From Bacteroidales bacterium (lineage in GTDB: Bacteria > Bacteroidota > Bacteroidia > Bacteroidales > P3), in NCBI GenBank assembly GCA_009783885.1, contig WRCN01000006.1, forward strand, positions 31,474-95,473: a stretch of DNA of 64,000 bases, given 5' to 3'. The translations under genes and the position numbers were made by a program. The notes beneath the pieces are model-generated. The model saw nothing but the letters and a program-made list of their open reading frames with translations. It had not been told where the DNA came from and ran no database searches. Each line of letters starts with the position of its first letter. Positions within the stretch are counted from its first letter, which is position 1. Below are positions 53,276-59,952 of the stretch, one piece after another.

Positions 53276-54271
53276 ATGATTATCACAAGAACCCCTTTTA
53301 GAGTGTCATTTGTCGGTGGAGGCTCCGACCTTCCGGCGTTTTATCGGAAAAATGGAGGAGCTGTACTTAGTACAACCATAGACAAATACATGTTTATTGC
53401 CATTAACTCTTCTTTCGAAGCAAAAAAAACGCAATTGAAATATTCAAGAACGGAATTGGTAGACGACATCAACAATATTAAACATCCGATATTTCGTGAA
53501 GCCTTGAAATTTTACAATGTTTCAGGTGTTGAACTTTGTTCGATTGCAGATATTCCTTCAGGTAATGGGCTTGGATCCAGTAGTTCATTTACTGTGGGTT
53601 TACTGCTTGCCATCAATGCCTATCAAGGGAAATCTCTTACATCCGAACAATTGGCTTCTCTCGCTTGTCACATAGAAATGGAGCGATTGGAAGAGCCTAT
53701 CGGCAAGCAAGATCAATACGCTGCAGCATACGGAGGACTCAATTTTATCACATTCCGCCCTGACGAAACGGTAAATGTGGAAAAAATTAGCATGAGCGAC
53801 GAGAAAAAAAAGGAACTCGAAGACAATCTGCTGCTGGTTTATGTGGGTGGCGGGCGCTCAGCAAGCGTTATTTTGCAACAACAAAGTCAAAACCTCAGTC
53901 TTTCCGATAAATTTGTTGCACAACAGCAAATCGTTGCTCTTGCTTACAATTTGCGCGATGCTCTGCAAGCTAACAATCTCGACGACTTCGGTCGTATCTT
54001 GCATGAAAACTGGCTACTGAAAAAAACTCTTGCTACCAATATCTCCAGCGAGCATATCAATTCCATTTACGAACAAGGAATCGCGGCAGGAGCAAGCGGT
54101 GGTAAGTTGTTGGGTGCCGGTGGTGGAGGGTTTATTCTGTTTTATTGTCCAAAAGAGAAACAAGAAAAATTTTGTGAAGCCATGAAACCATATCATAGAA
54201 CACCTTTTAAATTTGACAACTCCGGATCAAGAATCATTTACTCACAAGAAAATAGTTGCCATGGATTTTAA
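53276..54271 (+). CDS. hddA: GHMP kinase, D-glycero-D-manno-heptose 7-phosphate kinase type (HddA)
   Basis: A 331-residue GHMP-family kinase: MIITRTPFRVSFVGGGSD at the start, the ATP-binding IPSGNGLGSSSSFTVGLL (about 97-114), EEPIGKQDQYAAAYGG, and C-terminal GGKLLGAGGGGFILFY. The pattern fits HddA, which makes heptose 1,7-bisphosphate. The SIS isomerase follows with overlap and a nucleotidyltransferase of the same pathway lies at 59478, which supports the heptose assignment over fucokinase types. Start is the ATG at 53276 directly after the promoter. Confidence 0.87.
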   Translation: MIITRTPFRVSFVGGGSDLPAFYRKNGGAVLSTTIDKYMFIAINSSFEAKKTQLKYSRTELVDDINNIKHPIFREALKFYNVSGVELCSIADIPSGNGLGSSSSFTVGLLLAINAYQGKSLTSEQLASLACHIEMERLEEPIGKQDQYAAAYGGLNFITFRPDETVNVEKISMSDEKKKELEDNLLLVYVGGGRSASVILQQQSQNLSLSDKFVAQQQIVALAYNLRDALQANNLDDFGRILHENWLLKKTLATNISSEHINSIYEQGIAAGASGGKLLGAGGGGFILFYCPKEKQEKFCEAMKPYHRTPFKFDNSGSRIIYSQENSCHGF

Positions 54272-54827
54272 AAAAGGTATCACCATCTATCTCGACAGAT
54301 TGAAAAAATCCATAGATACCATTCCTGTCGAAGAATTGAACAACCTAATGAACCTATTGCATACTGCTCGGAATGAGGGGCGTCAAGTTCTGATTATGGG
54401 CAATGGAGGATCGGCTGCTACAGCATCGCACGTTGTGTGTGATTTCAACAAAAGTTTGTCCTACAACAAATCCAAACGATTTAAATTCATTTGTCTTAAC
54501 GATAATATTCCTACTTTGATGGCTTACGGCAACGATGTTTCTTACGATGATATCTTTGTAGAACCTTTGAAAAATTTTTTGAATGAAGGTGATTTGGTTA
54601 TCGGGTTGTCCGGATCGGGAAATTCCAAAAATGTAATCAAAGCTTTTGAATACGCCAACAAGTACAATGCCGTTACTATTGCTCTAACCGGCTACGATGG
54701 CGGAAAGTTGAAACAACTTGCCAAACACAATATCCATATTCCCATCAACGATATGCAAATTGTAGAAGACTTGCACACAGTTCTAAACCACTGCATGATG
54801 AAAATTTTACATGACCATATCGATTAA
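54261..54827 (+). CDS. gmhA: SIS-domain phosphoheptose isomerase (GmhA-like)
   Basis: A 188-residue SIS-fold protein with IMGNGGSAATASHVVCDFNK (about 47-66), IGLSGSGNSKNVIKA and the ending VEDLHTVLNHCMMKIL. GmhA converts sedoheptulose 7-phosphate to heptose 7-phosphate, the substrate of the kinase encoded just before it. Overlaps the kinase gene by 11 bp when started at the ATG 54261; a TTG 16 codons earlier is less likely. Divergence in the metal-binding region leaves some doubt over exact substrate. Confidence 0.87.
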   Translation: MDFKKGITIYLDRLKKSIDTIPVEELNNLMNLLHTARNEGRQVLIMGNGGSAATASHVVCDFNKSLSYNKSKRFKFICLNDNIPTLMAYGNDVSYDDIFVEPLKNFLNEGDLVIGLSGSGNSKNVIKAFEYANKYNAVTIALTGYDGGKLKQLAKHNIHIPINDMQIVEDLHTVLNHCMMKILHDHID

Positions 54828-54830
54828 ACT

Positions 54831-55655
54831 ATGTCAGAAACAGCAAATCATACACCTTTAGTATCGGTAGTGATGGCTACTTTTAACGAAACGCCTGAAA
54901 TGATCAGCACTTCGATAAATAGTATATTACAACAAACTCTCCGTGATTTTGAATTGCTGATTATCGACGACAGCACGAATACGGAAACCATACAAGCTAT
55001 CGACACTTTTGCGGAAACCGATAATCGTATACGAATTATTCGCTCAACAACTCGTTTTGGCTTTGTGCCGGCTCTCAATGAAGGTTTGCGATTAGCAAAA
55101 GGTAAATTTATTGCCCGTATGGATGGCGACGATATATCGGAACCTACGCGTTTGGAAAAAGAAGTTGCTTTTTTTAATCAATATTCCAATATTGCCGTTG
55201 TAGGAACTTTTATATACCTTATTGATGAGGAAGGGAAAATAATCTCATCACGCGAATACCCGCTAACCAAAAAGCAAATTCGCAAAAAAGCCATTTTTCG
55301 CAGTCCTCTTGCGCATCCCACGGTTATGATGCGACGAAGCCTTATTGATGACGGATTCTTCTATAATCCAGACTTCAAAAAAGCAGAAGATTATGAATTG
55401 TGGCTTCGACTTATGCGCAACAACTATGTTTTCGGTAATTTGAATGAAAAGCTTTTGCGTTACCGAATCCTTACTAACATGACACAAAAACGAAACAAAC
55501 AGCACTTTTTTTACGCTTTAAAAGCAAAATGGAAAAACTTCGACTTCGGCCACCCTTTAACATCTACATTAAGTGTTATTTTCGGATGCATGATATATCT
55601 GTCTCCGGCTTTTGTCTTGCGTCGTTTGTATAACATAGAAAATAACCAATCATAA
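54831..55655 (+). CDS. Glycosyltransferase family 2
   Basis: A 274-residue GT-A fold glycosyltransferase: PLVSVVMATFNETPEMISTSINSILQQT, LLIIDDST, and DGDD (metal-binding, in IARMDGDDISEPTRLEKEV), with AHPTVMMRRSLID and AEDYELWLRLM later. A C-terminal hydrophobic stretch (about 240-262) may contact the membrane. Member of the heptose-containing glycan cluster, 3 bp after gmhA. Confidence 0.92.
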   Translation: MSETANHTPLVSVVMATFNETPEMISTSINSILQQTLRDFELLIIDDSTNTETIQAIDTFAETDNRIRIIRSTTRFGFVPALNEGLRLAKGKFIARMDGDDISEPTRLEKEVAFFNQYSNIAVVGTFIYLIDEEGKIISSREYPLTKKQIRKKAIFRSPLAHPTVMMRRSLIDDGFFYNPDFKKAEDYELWLRLMRNNYVFGNLNEKLLRYRILTNMTQKRNKQHFFYALKAKWKNFDFGHPLTSTLSVIFGCMIYLSPAFVLRRLYNIENNQS

Positions 55656-55677
55656 TCAAAAAAACAATTCACAAACT

Positions 55678-56757
55678 ATGGATACGTCTATTCTGATTGC
55701 TTTAGTAAAAGTCATTTCGATAGTCTTGATTTCAGGAATTATCGTCCTGCGAACTATTCCTACAATTAATTATATTGCTCATTCAAAAGGGCTTTTGAAC
55801 GCTCCCGGAGAACGCACATCACATCGCTATAAAACACCAAATCTTGGCGGAATTTCCATTTTTCTTGCCGCTTGTATCACTTCGCTTCTCTTTATTTACG
55901 ACGATTTTTTAGTTTTTAAATCCATTTATTTAGCTTCGATTATCATCTTTTTTGTTGGTCTTAAAGATGATATTATTTTACTTTCTCCTTGGAAAAAACT
56001 ATTAGCCCAATTTGCTGTTGCCGCTTTGATTGTAATAAGCAATCTGCGTTTTACTCATACTTTTTCGCTCTTCGGATTTGATCTCTTTAGTGACATCTTT
56101 TCCATCATCATAACCATTGGTTTTATCGTTAGTATCATCAACGCGATTAATCTCATCGACGGAATTGACGGATTGGCCGCTTCCATCGGTAGTTTAATTT
56201 TAGGTGTTTTCGGGATATTTTTTTTCATCAACGGGCTTTACAGTTGGAGTTTCTATTGCGCAGGCATGGTTGGCGCATTATTGGCATTTTTTCAATACAA
56301 TGTATTTGGACTTCGCAATAAAACATTTATGGGTGATTCAGGGTCTTTATTACTTGGTTTAAGTATCGCTGTTGCCACCATCATGTTTTGGGAAGCCAAT
56401 GCCGATAAAACACTTCCTTTTACGCTACGAAACGCTCCTGCCATCGCATTCGCCGTAATTATCATTCCTGTGTTTGATGTGGTACGTATATTCTTTTATC
56501 GAATTGTTCACCGCCTTTCGCCCCTTTCGGCCGATCGCAATCATTTACATCATCGAATTGTCGACATTGGATTTTCACATTTTCAAACGTCCATGATTCT
56601 AACAGCACTCAATGTGTTGATGATTGCCATTGCCTTTGGTCTTAGTTTCTTTTTTGGAACCATTTGGACGACTCTTATTTTAGTCGTTTTGATGAGCCTT
56701 TCTGTGGCTCTAATTAACAAAATCTATAAGAAAAAAGGAAAAAAAACAAAGGTATGA
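55678..56757 (+). CDS. Undecaprenyl-phosphate N-acetylhexosamine-1-phosphate transferase (WecA/TagO-like)
   Basis: A 359-residue polytopic membrane enzyme with about ten helices. Family motifs: the start of the first cytoplasmic loop TSHRYKTPNLGGISIF, DDIILLSPWKK, NLIDGIDGLAASIGS, FMGDSGSLLLG and the HHRIVD-type HxH loop. It starts lipid-linked glycan with a HexNAc-1-phosphate. This is the second initiating transferase in the window; the other, of the unrelated WcaJ type, is at 3288, so at least two glycans are probably made. Confidence 0.92.
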   Translation: MDTSILIALVKVISIVLISGIIVLRTIPTINYIAHSKGLLNAPGERTSHRYKTPNLGGISIFLAACITSLLFIYDDFLVFKSIYLASIIIFFVGLKDDIILLSPWKKLLAQFAVAALIVISNLRFTHTFSLFGFDLFSDIFSIIITIGFIVSIINAINLIDGIDGLAASIGSLILGVFGIFFFINGLYSWSFYCAGMVGALLAFFQYNVFGLRNKTFMGDSGSLLLGLSIAVATIMFWEANADKTLPFTLRNAPAIAFAVIIIPVFDVVRIFFYRIVHRLSPLSADRNHLHHRIVDIGFSHFQTSMILTALNVLMIAIAFGLSFFFGTIWTTLILVVLMSLSVALINKIYKKKGKKTKV

Positions 56758-56776
56758 CAAATTGCATTTCAATTTA

Positions 56777-58543
56777 TTATCCTTGAATATCTTTCACGTT
56801 GAGTTGAATAGAAACTTTTCCATTCCAATCGTTTTCTTCAAGTTGATAAGCAATACTAAACGGTTTTCCGCTCTTAATTAATGCTTCTTGATCAGCTTGT
56901 TGAAACGCAATACCATCTATCAGATAGCTTTGTTTATTGTTTTGAATTAGTGAAAGTTTAAGGTGTTTTTGGCCAACAATTTTGGAATTTCCTCCATCTA
57001 CAACATCTCGTGTTTCAAATGTCGGATTGGGGTTTTTAGTACCAAATGGCGCAAACTTTTTAAGATTGTCAAAAAACGTCCGTGTGATCACACAAAAATC
57101 TATTTCGGCGTCGATTTCTACCTTCGGAATAAGCGATTCTTCCGCCAATTGTTCGGTGGCCACTTTTTCGAAATTTTGGCAAAATGCATCAAAATTTTCT
57201 TCTTTGATGGATAATCCTGCAGCATATTTATGACCACCCCAATGTTCAATCAAATCACTACAAGCCTCGATGGCCGAATAAATATCAAATCCTCCAACAG
57301 ATCGCGCCGAACCGGTAATCAACTCGCCCGATTTGGTAAACACAATCGTTGGACGATAGTAAAATTCCGTCAATCGCGAAGCTACAATACCAATTACGCC
57401 TTTATGCCACGACGGGTCGTAAACCACTGTAGTTTTAGCCGTTTCGGAGATTTTTCCTGAATCAAAATGAGCTAAAGCTTCTTCTGTAGCTTTAGAATCA
57501 AGTACTTTACGTTCCTTGTTATATTCATCAATTTCTTTGGCAAAAATTTCCGAGCGTTCGATACTATCGGCAAGTAGAAGCCGAACAGCATTTTTTCCGC
57601 TTTCCATGCGGCCTGCAGCATTGATCCGAGGACCAATTAAAAACACCAAATCCGTAATTGTCAATTCTCGATTGAAATACATATTCGGATCACCCTTGCT
57701 GCTTTTCACCACATTCGAATATTTCAAGATTGACTCAAATGCCGGACGAGGTTTGGTATTGATTTGCTTCAATCCATAATACGCCAAAATCCGATTTTCG
57801 CCGGTAATAGGTACCACATCTGAGGCAATACTTACCACTACCATATCCAAATAGTCGTAAATTTCCGTTTCCGGAATGCCATATCTTCGACAATAAGCCT
57901 GAATAATTTTGAAACTGATTCCACATCCCGAAAGGTGTTTGTATGGATATTCGCAATCGGGACGTTTTGGATCCAAAATCGCATAACCAGCAGGAATAAT
58001 GTCGCCCGAGCGATGGTGGTCGCCCACAATGACGTCAATTCCCAAACTATTGGCTAATTCGATTTCCTTATTGGCTTTAATCCCGCAATCTAAAGTGATA
58101 ATCAGCGAAAAATTATGGTCTTTAGCATATTCAACAGCGGAGGCATTTAAGCCATAGCCGTCATTGTAACGATCGGGGATGCGGTATTCGATTTGACGCG
58201 TGTTCAAATCGCTCATGTCCACATTCGGTTGTTTCGATAAAAACGAAAACATCACGGCCACTGCAGTCGTCCCGTCCACATCATAATCGCCGTAAACCAA
58301 AATACGTTCTTTATTCTGCAAAGCCCTGTGAATGCGCTCTACAGCCTTGTCCATATCCTTCATCAAAAATGGGTCGTGAAGTTGTGAAAGTTGCGGATTA
58401 AAAAATGAATTAGCGTCTTCAGCCGTGGTAATACCACGCCGAACCAAAAGACTCGCCAAAGTTCGGTCGAGTTTCAGCTCATCCGCCAACCTATTAACAA
58501 TTTCATTATCAACCGGTTCTTTCCTTACCCATTGTTTTTTCAT
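56777..58543 (-). CDS. recJ: Single-stranded-DNA exonuclease RecJ
   Basis: A 588-residue 5'-3' exonuclease of recombination and mismatch repair. DHH-family motifs: ILVYGDYDVDGTTA, LIITLDCGIKAN, VIVGDHHRSG, and further DxV-type residues; the DHHA1 domain with WGGHKYAAGLSI; and a C-terminal OB fold ending in VSIQLNVKDIQ. Length is normal. Own promoter; divergent from folE. Confidence 0.96.
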   Translation of the reverse strand: MKKQWVRKEPVDNEIVNRLADELKLDRTLASLLVRRGITTAEDANSFFNPQLSQLHDPFLMKDMDKAVERIHRALQNKERILVYGDYDVDGTTAVAVMFSFLSKQPNVDMSDLNTRQIEYRIPDRYNDGYGLNASAVEYAKDHNFSLIITLDCGIKANKEIELANSLGIDVIVGDHHRSGDIIPAGYAILDPKRPDCEYPYKHLSGCGISFKIIQAYCRRYGIPETEIYDYLDMVVVSIASDVVPITGENRILAYYGLKQINTKPRPAFESILKYSNVVKSSKGDPNMYFNRELTITDLVFLIGPRINAAGRMESGKNAVRLLLADSIERSEIFAKEIDEYNKERKVLDSKATEEALAHFDSGKISETAKTTVVYDPSWHKGVIGIVASRLTEFYYRPTIVFTKSGELITGSARSVGGFDIYSAIEACSDLIEHWGGHKYAAGLSIKEENFDAFCQNFEKVATEQLAEESLIPKVEIDAEIDFCVITRTFFDNLKKFAPFGTKNPNPTFETRDVVDGGNSKIVGQKHLKLSLIQNNKQSYLIDGIAFQQADQEALIKSGKPFSIAYQLEENDWNGKVSIQLNVKDIQG

Positions 58544-58567
58544 TTAATTTATTCCTGTTTCAGACTA

Positions 58568-58575
58568 CAAAGGTA
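58568..58575 (-). promoter_or_regulatory. -7 element for recJ
   Basis: CAAAGGTA, i.e. TACCTTTG on the minus strand, 24 nt before the ATG. Confidence 0.6.
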
Positions 58576-58584
58576 CAAAAAAAT

Positions 58585-58613
58585 TATGAATTACGAATTA
58601 CGAATTACGAATT
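58585..58613. repeat. Tandem GAATTAC heptamers (family D)
   Basis: GAATTACGAATTACGAATTA, about three and a half copies of a 7-bp word, upstream of recJ. A similar run (ATTACGAATTATCAATTATC) lies at 19961-19990 and TAATTTGTAATTTGTAATTA at 58740-58759. Confidence 0.8.
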
Positions 58614-58680
58614 ATTTTTGAAACTCTCAAATTTTATCTAAAAATCAATGTATTAAAAAATTTAAATTCTCAATATTTAA

Positions 58681-58731
58681 AATTTAACTTTGTTGAAAGC
58701 TTCATCGTTCAATTAAATTTTCGTATCTTTG
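58681..58731 (+). promoter_or_regulatory. folE promoter with element shared with prs
   Basis: TTTAACTTTGTTGAAAGCTT, CGTTCAATTAAA and TATCTTTG (58724-58731). Ungapped or nearly so against 16321-16371. TTGAA...TTCAA forms a dyad. Confidence 0.75.
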
Positions 58732-58762
58732 CAAATTCATAATTTGTAATTTGTAATTAATT

Positions 58763-59368
58763 ATGCGTTACCAAAAAATAGAATCCTACGATCCGAAAAC
58801 GACTGAAAAGTTAGCCGAAAACTACAAATCCATTTTGTCATTAATTGGTGAAGATCCCGAACGCGAAGGGCTTCACGATTCGCCCGAACGAATGGCTCAA
58901 GCCACGTTGTTTTTCACGCAAGGCTACGAACAAGACCCTCAGAAAATCATTGAATCGGCAATGTTTGAAGAGGATTACAAACAAATGGTAGTTGTAAAAG
59001 ACATTGAAATTTATTCGCTTTGCGAACATCATTTGGTTCCGTTTTTCGGAAAGGCACATGTGGCCTACATTCCTAACGGTTGGATTTGCGGATTGAGTAA
59101 AATTCCTCGTATGGTTGAAGCTTACGCGCGACGCTTACAAGTACAAGAACGACTCACACGTCAAATTAAAGAATGTTTGCAACATACGTTGAATCCTCTC
59201 GGCGTGGCTGTAGTGATTGAAGCTCGCCACTTGTGCATGAGCATGCGTGGCGTGCAAAAACAAAATTCCATCACGACAACATCGGATTTTTCAGGGGCGT
59301 TTCTGAAAAATGTATCCACACGAGATGAGTTTATGCAGCTTATTTCTTCCGACCTAATTAAAAACTAA
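58763..59368 (+). CDS. folE: GTP cyclohydrolase I
   Basis: A 201-residue FolE, first enzyme of folate/pterin synthesis from [19 protein letters not shown], the zinc Cys and His in [43 protein letters not shown] and the second zinc Cys in [14 protein letters not shown] are all in place. The promoter shares an element with prs. folB, a later step, is also in the window, but queC/queD or other users are not, so the link is to folate. Confidence 0.97.
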   Translation: MRYQKIESYDPKTTEKLAENYKSILSLIGEDPEREGLHDSPERMAQATLFFTQGYEQDPQKIIESAMFEEDYKQMVVVKDIEIYSLCEHHLVPFFGKAHVAYIPNGWICGLSKIPRMVEAYARRLQVQERLTRQIKECLQHTLNPLGVAVVIEARHLCMSMRGVQKQNSITTTSDFSGAFLKNVSTRDEFMQLISSDLIKN

Positions 59369-59369
59369 A

Positions 59370-59459
59370 AGTTAAGAGTTAAGAACTAAGAGTTAAAAGT
59401 GAAATAATAACAACGAGGCGAAGCCACTCTTAACTTTTAGTTCTTAGTTCTTAACTCTA
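59370..59459. repeat. AT-rich word-type inverted repeat after folE (family D)
   Basis: AACTAAAAGTTAAGAGT and its exact inverse ACTCTTAACTTTTAGTT, then AGAGTTAAGAACTAAG and CTTAGTTCTTAACTCT, around a centre with AACGAGGCGAAGCC. A long-stem hairpin that may end folE transcription. Confidence 0.8.
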
Positions 59460-59477
59460 TATAATAACAAATCAACA

Positions 59478-59876
59478 ATGAAAACAGTTTTCACTAATGG
59501 TTGTTTTGACATTCTCCATAGAGGGCATGTTGAATATTTGCAAAAAGCCAAAACATTTGGCGATAAACTTGTTGTTGGTTTAAACAGCGATGCTTCCGTG
59601 CGTCGATTGAAAGGCGAAGCGCGCCCAATTCAAGACCAAGAATCGCGAAAAATTATATTGGAAGCCTTGCGTTGTGTAGATGAAGTGATTATTTTCGATG
59701 AAGACACACCTTACGAACTCATCAAAAAAGTTCAACCTGATGTATTAGTCAAAGGTGCTGATTACAAGCCTGAAGATATTGTTGGCTACGATATTGTGAA
59801 AGCCAAAGGTGGCGAAGTGCATACCGTTGAGTTTGTGGAGGGGCATTCTACCTCAGGGATTGTAAATCGTTTGTAA
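59478..59876 (+). CDS. rfaE2: D-glycero-D-manno-heptose 1-phosphate nucleotidyltransferase (RfaE2/HldE C-domain type)
   Basis: A 132-residue cytidylyltransferase-fold protein: VFTNGCFDILHRGHVEYLQKAK (with the HxGH signature HRGH), VVGLNSDASVRRLKGEARPI, DTPYELIKKVQPDVLVKGADY. It equals the C-terminal half of HldE, existing here as a separate protein, and joins AMP to heptose 1-phosphate to give ADP-heptose. With the kinase and isomerase at 53.3-54.8 kb it forms most of a heptose pathway; the phosphatase GmhB is not seen. Confidence 0.9.
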   Translation: MKTVFTNGCFDILHRGHVEYLQKAKTFGDKLVVGLNSDASVRRLKGEARPIQDQESRKIILEALRCVDEVIIFDEDTPYELIKKVQPDVLVKGADYKPEDIVGYDIVKAKGGEVHTVEFVEGHSTSGIVNRL

Positions 59877-59919
59877 AAGTTCACCCGCCCTTATCGATAA
59901 TTGTGACGAAAAATTTGCA

Positions 59920-59950
59920 AATGGGGGCGGGTAAACCCCGCCCCTACAAA
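59920..59950. repeat. Family A palindromic repeat, copy 10
   Basis: ATGGGGGCGGGTAAACC followed by CCGCCCCTACAAAT between convergent rfaE2 and the PorE-like gene. A further CACCCGCCCTTATC at about 59882 may be a decayed partner arm. Confidence 0.88.
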
Positions 59951-59952
59951 TA

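Noticed and set aside
1592..59950. CRISPR array
   Set aside because: Repeats are dispersed singly, not in regular tandem with spacers, and no cas genes are present.
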